From: CAVVEQ01 sp963828855
GTDB lineage: Bacteria > Chloroflexota > Anaerolineae > Anaerolineales > Anaerolineaceae
Direction of reading: 5' to 3'
Assembly: GCA_963828855.1 (NCBI GenBank)
Contig: CAWHGB010000002.1
Coordinates: 1,240,001 to 1,304,000, forward strand
DNA length: 64,000 bases
Of the stretch, positions 48,530 to 56,242 are shown piece by piece; the first letter of the stretch is position 1, and each line of letters opens with the position of its first letter. The notes under the pieces were generated by a model. It was given only the letters and a program-made list of their open reading frames with translations. It searched no databases and had not been told where the DNA came from. The translations under genes were made by a program, and so were the position numbers.

Positions 48530-49504
48530 CTAAAATTCGGTTAGTTCTCCAAGGGTAGTGCATTGCTTCTCAAAGGTAATTAAGGCGGGCTTTCGCACAT
48601 AACCCAACCTTTCGTTCATCGAAAGCATCGGTATGTTTTTGGCGTCATTCTCCGCCTTGATGAGGATATACCCATTCGCTTGGGCATACTCAATGACCCG
48701 TATTTTCATTGCCAATCCAATTCCATAACGTCGATATTGAGGTATAACCCCGGTCAACCCCTGGTAAAGGGATTTGCCTTTTTCGGACACCAAAACATGA
48801 CTCAATCCAATATATTCTTCACCCTTTACTGCCACAAAAAAACCATCCGGGAGGGCAGAAGGCCCTGTAATGGCATACTCAACATACTTTTCAAATCCCC
48901 TGCGTCCCATGCCAGCAGCCAAATCTCCCGGTACAGACAGGCTTATTTCCCAATCCAAATCATATAACTTACGATTCCGCTGGGGGTCACTTTCCAACTC
49001 AGGCAGAGTTTTGATTTCGATGCCGTTGCCGCGAAATCGAGCCTCCAACCCTTTGAAGCGAGTCAAGTCAAAGGCTTGAACGTTTAATTCGGATGGAATA
49101 TCACGAATGACCTCTTGAAAACCTCGTTTTTCCAGAAAACGGATACTTTGGGGACAGCTTTCAGATGCATGGATTCGTACCGCCAGGGGATCGAATGGCT
49201 GCAGCCCATGCGTGATAGTTTCAAAAAGCGCGGATCCAATGCCGCTCCTCTGATGCCTGGGATGTACTCCAATCCAAATCATGAATTTTTGAGGGTGGGC
49301 GAACCAATTGGATTGGGTGTAATAACCCGCTCCAACGATCTCATCCTTCTCGATGGCGACCCAGCGCTGGGTTTTGAATTTCGGGTCACGTAAACGGTCG
49401 CTCTCGAGGAAATCCGAAGCGGAGAGGTGTTGCTGCGGATCGATGTAATTATTGAGCGCAGCAATTCCCGGGTAATGAGCGGGTGTGGTTAATTGGATTT
49501 CCAA
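48530..49504 (-). CDS. two-domain GNAT acetyltransferase
   Basis: A 324-residue protein of two GNAT folds in tandem. The first has ERW.AIEKDEIVGAGYY and IGVHPRHQRSGIGSALFETI (acetyl-CoA loop). The second has FFVAVKGEEYIGLSHVLVS and GVIPQYRRYGIGLAMKIRVI, with ENDAKNIPMLSMNERLGYV, the common N-acetyltransferase ending. The acceptor is unknown. It starts at TTG 49504. A repeat ending in GTTGGGC lies 33 bases upstream. Confidence 0.88.
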   Translation of the reverse strand: MEIQLTTPAHYPGIAALNNYIDPQQHLSASDFLESDRLRDPKFKTQRWVAIEKDEIVGAGYYTQSNWFAHPQKFMIWIGVHPRHQRSGIGSALFETITHGLQPFDPLAVRIHASESCPQSIRFLEKRGFQEVIRDIPSELNVQAFDLTRFKGLEARFRGNGIEIKTLPELESDPQRNRKLYDLDWEISLSVPGDLAAGMGRRGFEKYVEYAITGPSALPDGFFVAVKGEEYIGLSHVLVSEKGKSLYQGLTGVIPQYRRYGIGLAMKIRVIEYAQANGYILIKAENDAKNIPMLSMNERLGYVRKPALITFEKQCTTLGELTEF

Positions 49505-49536
49505 TTCTTCGCCTTTTTTTGTGTAACAACACGAAA

Positions 49537-49893
49537 GCCCAACGGTGAGCGTTACATGCTGGTGGGCGAGCGTGGAAAACGGTCAGGGGTATGTATCTCA
49601 CCCACCAAATCTAATTATACAAATCAATAATTCTGATGCAACAAAAAACGCTCTCCATATCCGGAGAGCGCTGTATAGTTTGGCGAGTAAATTAAGCCTG
49701 CATCACCGGCCTGAACTTGTACCCATACACCAGCATCCCGCGCTCATCCCCATCCGAGCGGATGCGGCGGGTGACCATCACCACCGGCTTGCCTATCTCC
49801 ATTTTCTGTTCGCTCAGGTCTGGATTATCTTAATAATGGGAACCATCGGGTGCTTTCAATGCAGGCTGGTTCTTTAAGCGCCAGGAGCTAATG
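49537..49893 (-). repeat. composite repeat: attC-like end plus DUF35-3'-end copy 3
   Basis: Left to right on plus: GCCCAAC at 49537-49543 and about 80 bases shared with 52784 onward; a terminator hairpin (CGCTCTCC / GGAGAGCG, 49650-49671); then 49700-49822, which matches the DUF35 gene end at about 91 percent (roughly 111 of 122 bases by eye), with fainter similarity to about 49893. The copied codons remain open (GMLVYGYKFRPVMQ then stop), but there is no start. It is the best-preserved copy. Confidence 0.75.
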
Positions 49894-49934
49894 GATGGAT
49901 CCGCCCCACTCTTCGGGGGTTTCTGGTTCTAAGG

Positions 49935-50534
49935 TTAACTAGATAGAATGTATCGCCCCAGCCAAATCGTCCAGATCGGAAATAGAAGATAAGTTCCCAA
50001 CCAGCCAAAAAATGCAATATAAAGATACCATGGCATGGATTCCATGCTGTCAATTCCGGCGAATATGCCTGGAATGCCGATCAGCCCAAGCGCCATGAAC
50101 GCACCCACGACAAGCCCGAATACGATCATGCTATGAGGCAGAGCGACACCGCGTTGCATGGAAAAACAAAATGCCACCAGCCACAAACCGATCAACGCGA
50201 ATCCGATCGCTGAATACCAACCAGCCAGAACAAAGCCTGTAATACCCTTCAGGACCAGAACTGATCCCACAACAGTTAAGATCGCGCCAATCACCACAAG
50301 GACAAGCGCAATTTGGCTCATCACCGGTGACTTCGCATGAAATTCGGCGTATAACATCCACGCCAGAACTGCGCTGGAAATACCGATAATGCTGTTGAAT
50401 ACATCATTGATAGCGCCAAAGGACATATTCACCGTCGACATCAGGGTGAGAGCTATCACTGCCAGGATGGTAGAAACTCCTGTAACGATTGCCATCCAGC
50501 CAATTGCATGAGTGGATAAATTACTTGTTATCAT
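49935..50534 (-). CDS. six-TM hypothetical membrane protein
   Basis: A 199-residue polytopic protein with about six helices (GWMAIVTGVSTILAVIALTL, IIGISSAVLAWMLYAEF, IALVLVVIGAILTVVGSVLVL, AIGFALIGLWLVAFCFSM, IVFGLVVGAFMALGLIGIPG, IAFFGWLGTYLLFPIWTIW). The layout resembles DUF4386-like proteins. GGAG lies seven bases before the ATG. Function unknown. Intact frame; cassette-like context. Confidence 0.7.
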   Translation of the reverse strand: MITSNLSTHAIGWMAIVTGVSTILAVIALTLMSTVNMSFGAINDVFNSIIGISSAVLAWMLYAEFHAKSPVMSQIALVLVVIGAILTVVGSVLVLKGITGFVLAGWYSAIGFALIGLWLVAFCFSMQRGVALPHSMIVFGLVVGAFMALGLIGIPGIFAGIDSMESMPWYLYIAFFGWLGTYLLFPIWTIWLGRYILSS

Positions 50535-50560
50535 AGGTTTCTCCGTATATAAAATAAATA

Positions 50561-51145
50561 TTAAACAAACGAACGTCCTGTCGATAGTATTCGCCGAAGT
50601 TCCGGTTCAAGCTCAAGGTACACTTTGTCTGGTTCTGCGCCTAAACCATCCAGCGTCTTGCTGAAGAAGTTCCGAACCGCGCTAGCCAGAACTACATCAA
50701 GGATCTCCTCATCGGAAAGGCCATATCCGCGCAATTCATCATAGTCTTTCTTATTGATTTGATTCGCCTGGGTGGTGATTTTTTGGGCAAAAGCCATAAT
50801 CGCCACCTCATCAGGCGGCAACCCTGCAGCACGAAAATCTTTAACTATCGCTATTATCTGATCGGCATCAAAAAAATTTTTACGAAGCAACGCTCCGTGG
50901 GCCAACATTCAATAAGTACAGTTGAGCGCCATGGCGGCTGCTAAAGTCACCAGCTCATAGCGACGCATTCTCATTTTTGAACGGATCGCCCCATTGAGTT
51001 TTGTCCAGGCATCATAGACCTCGGGGTGCAGGCTGAGCGCTTTGGCGTGGTTGGGCACGTATCCCCAGGTCTTTTCGGCGGCTTGATATACATCTTTCAA
51101 CGGACCTTCCGCTTGATCCTCCGGAATTGTTTTAATGAATGTCAT
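50561..51145 (-). CDS. AhpD-like peroxidase-related protein with in-frame TGA (selenoprotein candidate)
   Basis: A 194-residue carboxymuconolactone-decarboxylase/AhpD-fold protein: IPEDQAEGPLKDVYQAAEK, NHAKALSLHPEVYDAWTKLN, then ALNCTY-TGA-MLAHGALL, and a second helical half (YGLSDEEILDVVLASAVRNFF). In the family the motif is CxxC-xxxH. Here the first Cys is present and the TGA at 50911-50909 replaces the second, with the His retained. Both halves are in the same frame and there are no other errors. GGAGAG precedes the ATG at 51145. It is either a Cys-to-Sec site or a point nonsense change or error. Confidence 0.75.
50882..50898 (-). promoter_or_regulatory. SECIS-like hairpin just after the TGA
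   Basis: On the minus strand ACGGAGC-GTT-GCTTCGT forms a 7-bp stem (one G-U) with a GUU loop. It begins ten bases after the in-frame TGA, close to the spacing of the bacterial fdhF element, and the loop holds the G-U expected by SelB. It is short, and such hairpins can occur by chance. Confidence 0.4.
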
Positions 51146-51367
51146 GATCTCTCTCCTTCCATTTTTTCTACTTCCAAGAAGATATTTATCCTGAGTCGTC
51201 AAACAATAATTCGACGATCTATTCAACTTCAGAAAGTACGAACAAAAAATTCTTGAGACCTATTTAATTATTAGTATTTTTATCTTATATATCTTATATT
51301 ATCATTCTAGCCCTGAAATTCATTAAGTCAATGGGTGCTTTTTCGATTTGACAAGAAATTAAAATAA

Positions 51368-51553
51368 ATAGCCCTGAGCGTTTTGCTTCAGGGCTGCGAA
51401 TTCCGTTTTTGTTTAGCTTATCCCTACATCACCGGTCGAAACAAATAACCGCAAATCAGCATCCCGCACTCATCCCCATCCGAGCGAATGCGCCAGGTGA
51501 CCATTTCCACTGGCATGCCGATCTCGACCTTCTAGTCGCCCAGGTCGGTGGAA
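51368..51553 (-). repeat. degenerate DUF35-3'-end repeat, copy 4
   Basis: The terminator hairpin AGCCCTGA / TTCAGGGCT (51370-51395) is followed by 51417-51553, similar throughout to the last 140 bases of the DUF35 gene (for example GGCATGCCGATCTCGACCTTCT versus the parent's ATCTCCACC). Several changes include an in-frame stop. It ends two bases before the next gene's stop codon. Confidence 0.7.
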
Positions 51554-51554
51554 C

Positions 51555-52046
51555 TTAGGATGGTACGGGTTCACCAATCTTGAAATGTTTCATCACCCAT
51601 GTGGCACCAATAATCCAGGGAACAATAATAATTTGCAAAAATAGCAATAAGGAGAATGACTCGCCTAAACTCACTCTTATCAGATCGCTGTTAGCGATTG
51701 AGCCATCAACCGCCGCCATTGAAATACCCGCGATGGAAGTCGTCAGGAAAAATACAGGGATAGTAGTAAGGATGAGCCAGCAGCCATAAAAGATCGCGAT
51801 CTTTGTGAGCCAATTGTTGCTACGGTTATGCAAATGAAAGCAAGCTATAAGAGTGGCACCAGAGAAAACTAGGAGTGCAGCGGTAAAGATTACAAACTCA
51901 CTTCGAATGTCAACAGTATCTGAAGAAATTGAAATGAGGGCGTTAAGTAGTAGCCCGGAAATAAGAACCCCATATGCCAGTACAAGCGGACCAAAGCCGA
52001 TCCCTACGAAAAGAACAAATTGCGGAATTGAATTTGGTGTTTTCAT
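51555..52046 (-). CDS. four-TM hypothetical membrane protein
   Basis: A 163-residue protein with four predicted helices (FVLFVGIGFGPLVLAYGVL, FVIFTAALLVFSGATLIACF, IAIFYGCWLILTTIPVFFL, FSLLLFLQIIIVPWIIGATW). No family is recognised. The reading frame is intact. An attC-like end (GTTAGGT on minus) lies 24 bases upstream of its ATG, consistent with a cassette gene. AT-rich relative to the backbone. Confidence 0.65.
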   Translation of the reverse strand: MKTPNSIPQFVLFVGIGFGPLVLAYGVLISGLLLNALISISSDTVDIRSEFVIFTAALLVFSGATLIACFHLHNRSNNWLTKIAIFYGCWLILTTIPVFFLTTSIAGISMAAVDGSIANSDLIRVSLGESFSLLLFLQIIIVPWIIGATWVMKHFKIGEPVPS

Positions 52047-52069
52047 TCTTACCTTCTAAATTATTGACC

Positions 52070-52207
52070 ACCTAACGGTTTTCATCAACTGCGGGTGTAC
52101 GGACGTGGATTCTGTTTGGGAGCAGGAAAAACTTCAATCTCGGAAAGGGCTCGTGCGCACATCACGTCGCGAAATCCTAAACCCCCATGTCAGGCGTACG
52201 TTTTAAG
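52070..52207 (-). repeat. attC-like repeat upstream of the four-TM gene
   Basis: On the minus strand the site ends in GTTAGGT (GTTRRRY) at 52076-52070. The next 60 bases nearly match the repeat at 48321 (shared GGACGTGGATTCTGTTTGGG). The other end lies by the stop of the upstream gene (CTTAAAAC, a poor RYYYAAC match). The length is about 138 bases. Confidence 0.5.
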
Positions 52208-52219
52208 GGCTGCGTTTGT

Positions 52220-52717
52220 TTACCTGGGCTCATATCCATGCAGCCAATGGTTATTCATCAAAGCGAACTGCGCATGGAGTTCGCCGAAGAGTGCACCCGG
52301 GGACTGGCTAGTTATGTGTACATCAAACATAGGCACTTCTTTCTCGAATGTGTCGTCGCGCAGTCTCATCAGTGTGCCTTGCACAATATAATGGCCAAAA
52401 TAAAATAAACCCCGGAGTGGTTTCGCAGGTATTTTCCAGACCTCGTATTGATTTAATTGAGTTATATCCACCTGCGGGATAAGTGCTACTGCGCAATCAC
52501 CCCAGACGTCAAATTGTGCGTACTTTCGTGCCTTGATGTCCTCTCGCCAGGTCGGCTGGATCTGTACCGCTGAGAGGCTGATGGGTCTGCTGCCCTGCAT
52601 TTCGGGCTCAGGGAAGTATAGGCGGGCATTACCATCCAAAGTGCCCTGTATGAGATATTCGGTGGTTAAAACTTGGAGGCCATACGGCACCAGCGGCTGT
52701 TTCTTTTTTCCAAACAT
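52220..52717 (-). CDS. hypothetical protein
   Basis: A 165-residue soluble protein I do not recognise. It begins MFGKKKQPLVPYGLQVLTTE and continues with beta-rich segments (LIQGTLDGNARLYFPEPE, FYFGHYIVQGTLMRLRDDTF). AGGAGG lies five bases before the ATG at 52717. Repeats flank it on both sides. Frame intact. Confidence 0.65.
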   Translation of the reverse strand: MFGKKKQPLVPYGLQVLTTEYLIQGTLDGNARLYFPEPEMQGSRPISLSAVQIQPTWREDIKARKYAQFDVWGDCAVALIPQVDITQLNQYEVWKIPAKPLRGLFYFGHYIVQGTLMRLRDDTFEKEVPMFDVHITSQSPGALFGELHAQFALMNNHWLHGYEPR

Positions 52718-52783
52718 CGTACCTCCTAAACTCAAGACGGAATTCTTGATTACACATCGGGGTTTTTGAAAATTCTTTCAGCG

Positions 52784-53012
52784 TCCAAACGGTGTGTATT
52801 ACCTGCAAGCGGGCAAACATGGATAATATGGAAAAATATGTTACTCACCTCCTAAACCTAATTATATAAATCATTCATCCCGATGCAACAAAAAGCGCCC
52901 TCCAATTCTGGGGAGCGCTTCATCGTGTGAAGATTCGATTATCCCTGCATCACCGGCCGGAATTTGTTCCCAATCACCAACATCCCGCGCTCATCCCCAT
53001 CCGAGGAAGTCG
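52784..53012 (-). repeat. composite repeat: attC-like end plus DUF35-3'-end copy 5
   Basis: GTCCAAAC at 52784 opens about 80 bases that align with 49537 onward (shared CTAATTATA and GATGCAACAAAAA). A terminator hairpin (GCGCCCTCC / GGGGAGCGC, 52895-52919) follows, then 52941-53010 matches the DUF35 gene end (CCCTGCATCACCGGCC) before breaking off at CATCCGAGGAAG. Confidence 0.7.
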
Positions 53013-53127
53013 TCGTGGAAACAGATTCCTAGTCAGTTGGAACCAGTGTTGGGTCGTTATAAATACAGACCTCCTACTTCAAACGAGGGACAAACGGTCT
53101 CGGAAGTCTCAGGGGTTAAAAAACACA

Positions 53128-53910
53128 TTATTTGCTTTTGGATTTATTGGAAGCGTAATCAGCTGCGCATCGAAAACCATAATCCAAACCACCACCGCCA
53201 AAGTCATAACCTGATCCGGTTCGAGTGTTAGCGGCTCGACTATACCATGATCCACCGAGAACTACTCCATTTGAGGTCATATCCCAGACATTGCCTGACA
53301 TATCGAGGGCGCCACACCAACTTACCCCAGTCAGATATGTGCCAACTGGAGCAGATGTACCATATCCATCATTTACGGTTCTATCGGCTTCTGGAGATTC
53401 ACAATTAACGTCACAATAATTTAGTCTTGTTGGATCAAAAGAATTACCCCACGGATAAATATTTGAATTAGGTCCGCTTGCTGCATAACTCCACTCTTCT
53501 TCGGAAGGCAAACGAACTTCTGCCCATTCACAATAAGTTTCTGCCTGATCCCTATTCACAAAAATCACAGGGTAATTACCAAAGGTCGAATAAATTGCAT
53601 AAAAATCTGCTTTGGTGCCAATATTTGCTGGAAGTAAGCATTCACCCGCATCAATACAAAACCAATATTGAGCATTATTTACTTCAAATTTATCTATCCA
53701 AAATCCTTCAACTTTGGCTGTATGCCAATCGGTATTATCTCTTCCGGTTCGGAATTCACCTGTAGGAACACCGACCATCATCATCCCATCAGTAGTGCGA
53801 AGGAGAGTCTGTCCCAATAATGGACCTGATGTTCTTGCTGAAGTATTACTACATGCGATTAGAAGAAGCAGAATCAATATAATTTGTAAGAAAATGGTGT
53901 AAATCTTCAT
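53128..53910 (-). CDS. FGE/SUMF1-like lipoprotein
   Basis: A 260-residue exported protein: signal peptide LILLLLIAC with lipobox, then a formylglycine-generating-enzyme-type (C-lectin) domain. Landmarks are GVPTGEFRTGRDNTD, DKFEVNNAQYWFCIDAG, YPVIFVNRDQAETYCEWA, RLPSEEEWSYAASGPN, IYPWGNSFDP, LDMSGNVWDMTSNG and LGGSWYSRAA ending in GFRCAAD. I cannot confirm a copper-binding Cys pair, so it may be a binding protein rather than a sulfatase activator. An attC-like box lies 45 bases upstream. Confidence 0.85.
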   Translation of the reverse strand: MKIYTIFLQIILILLLLIACSNTSARTSGPLLGQTLLRTTDGMMMVGVPTGEFRTGRDNTDWHTAKVEGFWIDKFEVNNAQYWFCIDAGECLLPANIGTKADFYAIYSTFGNYPVIFVNRDQAETYCEWAEVRLPSEEEWSYAASGPNSNIYPWGNSFDPTRLNYCDVNCESPEADRTVNDGYGTSAPVGTYLTGVSWCGALDMSGNVWDMTSNGVVLGGSWYSRAANTRTGSGYDFGGGGLDYGFRCAADYASNKSKSK

Positions 53911-53954
53911 GCTTTAATAGTATTAATTCAATTCATTATGAACTTGCTTGAACA

Positions 53955-54028
53955 ACCCAACAGTTTTGCTAACTTGTTTGGGGAGTAAATGTCCGTTGGA
54001 GCCGGTGTTTGGCGACTCTTGGTTAAAT
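53955..54028 (-). repeat. attC-like site between FGE-like and DUF6979-like genes
   Basis: On the minus strand ATTTAAC (RYYYAAC) overlaps the TAA stop of the upstream gene and GTTGGGT (GTTRRRY) ends the site 45 bases before the next start. The boxes pair with G-U pairs. The inner CCCAACAGTT / AACTTGTTTGGG inverted repeat adds a hairpin. The length of 74 bases is typical for attC. Confidence 0.45.
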
Positions 54029-54415
54029 CAACAACCCATTTTTCCATAGAGCGATCACAATATCCATTTGGCTATTATGATACTTTGGCTCACCTATCAT
54101 CACACGTTCCCAAAGGTTAATAGGTGGTTGATTAACAAGGTCAGGCTCCTCCGTTATCATTGTATATGCAGTGAGTGCATAATTTTTGTTCTTTCGGGAA
54201 TTACAGTATTTGCCTGATGGTATATCTTTGACATAGCCTTCTTCACAGAGGCCCAGAAAGGCATCGCGTGGACAACCTTTCTTTTGAGAAGTAGTCCCAT
54301 TTCCAAAGATGCGAGATGTCACTTTGTCCCAAGCCAAACGCGGTGAAATCTCTTTATCGCGAGAACAAAGATTCGCTGCTTCAACTGCTGATTGAGCATA
54401 TTTATTCATCATCAT
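54023..54415 (-). CDS. DUF6979-like protein
   Basis: A 130-residue protein: NKYAQSAVEAANLCSRDKEI, LAWDKVTSRIFGNGTTSQKK, GCPRDAFLGLCEEGYVKDIP and NKNYALTAYTMI. The SQKKGCPRDAFLGLCEEG core matches my memory of DUF6979, seen in scattered accessory loci. The second half (LWERVMIGEPKYHNSQMDI) may be an added helical domain. AT-rich. No function known. Confidence 0.65.
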   Translation of the reverse strand: MMMNKYAQSAVEAANLCSRDKEISPRLAWDKVTSRIFGNGTTSQKKGCPRDAFLGLCEEGYVKDIPSGKYCNSRKNKNYALTAYTMITEEPDLVNQPPINLWERVMIGEPKYHNSQMDIVIALWKNGLLI

Positions 54416-54458
54416 CGCTTTCGAATAACTGGCAGAAGATGCCGATCATATGATTTTT

Positions 54459-54860
54459 CTAATCATTAAATCGTGGTTCAAGCAAAGCAACAGAAAAGTG
54501 CTCGAACATAATTCTCTCTTTTTGGTCAAGTAGCACAACATATTGAAGACTGCATTCCTGCCGGAGAAATGGTTTAACCGCCTTTGCATCAGTAAATTTT
54601 CCCGACTTAACGAGTTTCTTCTTCAGGGTAGAAGCCTCCGTATTTCCCATTAGATGGTTCCTGTAGATACGGTTGCTGAGGTTCTCAGACCGTCCTATGT
54701 AAATGGTGGCTTGAGACTCATCAACTGTCTCGAATATTCGATATACGCCAGGCTGGGTAGGCAAGTCTGACGGCTTCAGATTTATAAATGCAATGACTGG
54801 CGCTTCCACCAATTCCTGGAGCAGTGAAGAAAATTTAGAAATCCTTTCATTAAAGTACAT
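54459..54860 (-). CDS. GIY-YIG-fold protein
   Basis: A 133-residue protein with a GIY-YIG nuclease domain: QPGVYRIFETVDESQATIYI (the two GxY...YIG strands, here GVY and YIG), GRSENLSNRIYRNHL (catalytic Arg region), and a C-terminal RIMFEHFSVALLEPRFND with a Glu and Asn where the metal and active-site residues sit. AAAGGA precedes the ATG. Cleavage target unknown; it could be a defence or mobile-element nuclease. Confidence 0.75.
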   Translation of the reverse strand: MYFNERISKFSSLLQELVEAPVIAFINLKPSDLPTQPGVYRIFETVDESQATIYIGRSENLSNRIYRNHLMGNTEASTLKKKLVKSGKFTDAKAVKPFLRQECSLQYVVLLDQKERIMFEHFSVALLEPRFND

Positions 54861-54981
54861 ATTCGATTCCTTTCAATGCATCTGGTCGCCGGAGCGCATA
54901 TTCTTTATTGCGCTGAATAGGAACGAAAGTTGTGCAATGCAAATGTTATGCGGCCTCATAAGAAGATGGTTGATCTCTTTT

Positions 54982-55512
54982 TCAAAGGGTTTTTTCAATT
55001 GCTTCCTTGTAAGTGATTTCTCTAGAGATGTTGTAGCCAGCCTTCGTTGCAGTCTCGAATAACTTGTCAACAATAGCCTTCGATTGGTTTCTTAATCGGA
55101 TTGCGTTATTTAGGTTTGCGGTTTTTGGATTAATTTTGCCATGGGAGACGTTATTCCTGAAATCGTAAATTTCACCAAAACCTGGGAACTTCCTCCGTAA
55201 CTTTCTGACGATACCATTTTTGTACATTTTTTGCCTGTTTACTGCCTTTGATTTAGCGACGAAGCAGTTGTAGAACCAAGCTAGTTTATCTTGTAACCCA
55301 GCATTTGGATTCCCCAAGAAACTATTCATTTGGGTGGTCTTGTCCATCTTCTTTATCAACAGATTGAGATTTGCCTCTATAAAGAAAGCTGAAAACACAA
55401 TTGCCACGGTGTAATCACTAATCGGTATTGGATCACAATTATTCTCGGCTCGCTTTAGGGCTTGCCAACTTATGGCAATCATGATTGTTGCATCTTCACT
55501 CCCCTCCGGCAT
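54982..55512 (-). CDS. helical protein with HEPN-type Rx4H motif
   Basis: A 176-residue all-alpha protein. It starts ATIMIAISWQALKRAENN, has a hydrophobic helix (YTVAIVFSAFFIEANLNLLI) and near residue 120 FRNNVSHGKI, where RNNVSH is an R-x4-H motif typical of HEPN RNases. Length and helix order fit the HEPN superfamily, but I cannot confirm this without a profile search. GGAGG lies seven bases before the ATG. AT-rich compared with the mevalonate operon next to it. Confidence 0.6.
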   Translation of the reverse strand: MPEGSEDATIMIAISWQALKRAENNCDPIPISDYTVAIVFSAFFIEANLNLLIKKMDKTTQMNSFLGNPNAGLQDKLAWFYNCFVAKSKAVNRQKMYKNGIVRKLRRKFPGFGEIYDFRNNVSHGKINPKTANLNNAIRLRNQSKAIVDKLFETATKAGYNISREITYKEAIEKTL

Positions 55513-55705
55513 TTTAGTATCCTCCTAACCTTCTCATTTGTTTAAGAAATAACTCTATTATGATCACTTGGAGGCCGTGTAACTTTTTGGGTTTATGGCA
55601 CTAAGACAGGTGGGAATGGTGCCGAATAACCATATGGTATTGATGCGTGATCATTTCCTTCTTCAACTATTTAGATTATACAAATTAATAATCTCACCGT
55701 AATCA

Positions 55706-55735
55706 AAAACGCCCTCCATCTCTGGAAGGCGCTTC
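55706..55735 (-). terminator. intrinsic terminator of the mevalonate-type operon
   Basis: On the minus strand CGCCTTCCA-GAGA-TGGAGGGCG followed by TTTTTGATT, starting about 20 bases past the DUF35 stop. Degenerate versions of this hairpin travel with every DUF35-end repeat in 43-53 kb. Confidence 0.85.
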
Positions 55736-55751
55736 ATTATTCCTCAATTCT

Positions 55752-56153
55752 TTATCCCTGCATCACCGGCCTGAATTTATACCCATACACCAGCATCCCG
55801 CGCTCATCGCCATCCGAGCGGATGCGGCGGGTGACCATCTCCACCGGCATGCCGATCTCCACCTTCTGCTCGCCCAGGTCGGTGAGCTGCGCGGTAACCA
55901 TCGGGCCTTCATCTAATTGCACCAGCGCCACCGCGTAAGGGGCGTTGCGTTCAAAACCGGCAGGGGGGTCGGCGACCACGGTATAGGAATAGACCTTGCC
56001 GTGTCCGCTGAAGGCGTAGGGTTCCCTGGCTTCGCCGCCGCAGTGCGGGCAGACATCCCGCGGGGGGAAGATCTTCCCCTGGCAGTGTGGGCAGATCTCG
56101 CCCACCAGGGCATAACGTTGTTTTTTCAATCGCCAATGGCGTGGTATTTCCAT
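55752..56153 (-). CDS. DUF35 zinc-ribbon/OB-fold protein
   Basis: A 133-residue protein. A rubredoxin-like zinc ribbon (ICPHCQGKIFPPRDVCPHC) is followed by an OB fold (GKVYSYTVVADPPAGF, PYAVALVQLDEGPMVTAQLT, VEMVTRRI). In archaea this protein bridges acetoacetyl-CoA thiolase and HMG-CoA synthase and helps pass the intermediate; the gene order here (HMGCR-HMGCS-thiolase-DUF35) supports that role. Its last 40 codons and terminator are repeated at five sites in the neighbouring 12 kb. GAGG precedes the ATG. Confidence 0.9.
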   Translation of the reverse strand: MEIPRHWRLKKQRYALVGEICPHCQGKIFPPRDVCPHCGGEAREPYAFSGHGKVYSYTVVADPPAGFERNAPYAVALVQLDEGPMVTAQLTDLGEQKVEIGMPVEMVTRRIRSDGDERGMLVYGYKFRPVMQG

Positions 56154-56242
56154 TTTTTGTTCCTCGATTCAACTTTTAAAGCTTAGCGAGTGTAGTCTAG
56201 CCTCGCAAAACTATCAGAAACTATCAATCTTTTCTGCAAAGA

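Noticed and set aside
43278..53012. Possible CRISPR array from the spaced repeats
   Set aside because: The repeats are up to 300 bases, 1-4 kb apart, contain coding-derived sequence and enclose whole genes; there are no spacers or cas genes.
53128..53910. FGE/C-lectin lipoprotein as a diversity-generating retroelement target
   Set aside because: The C-terminal GFRCAAD region is of the right type, but there is no reverse transcriptase or template repeat in the window.
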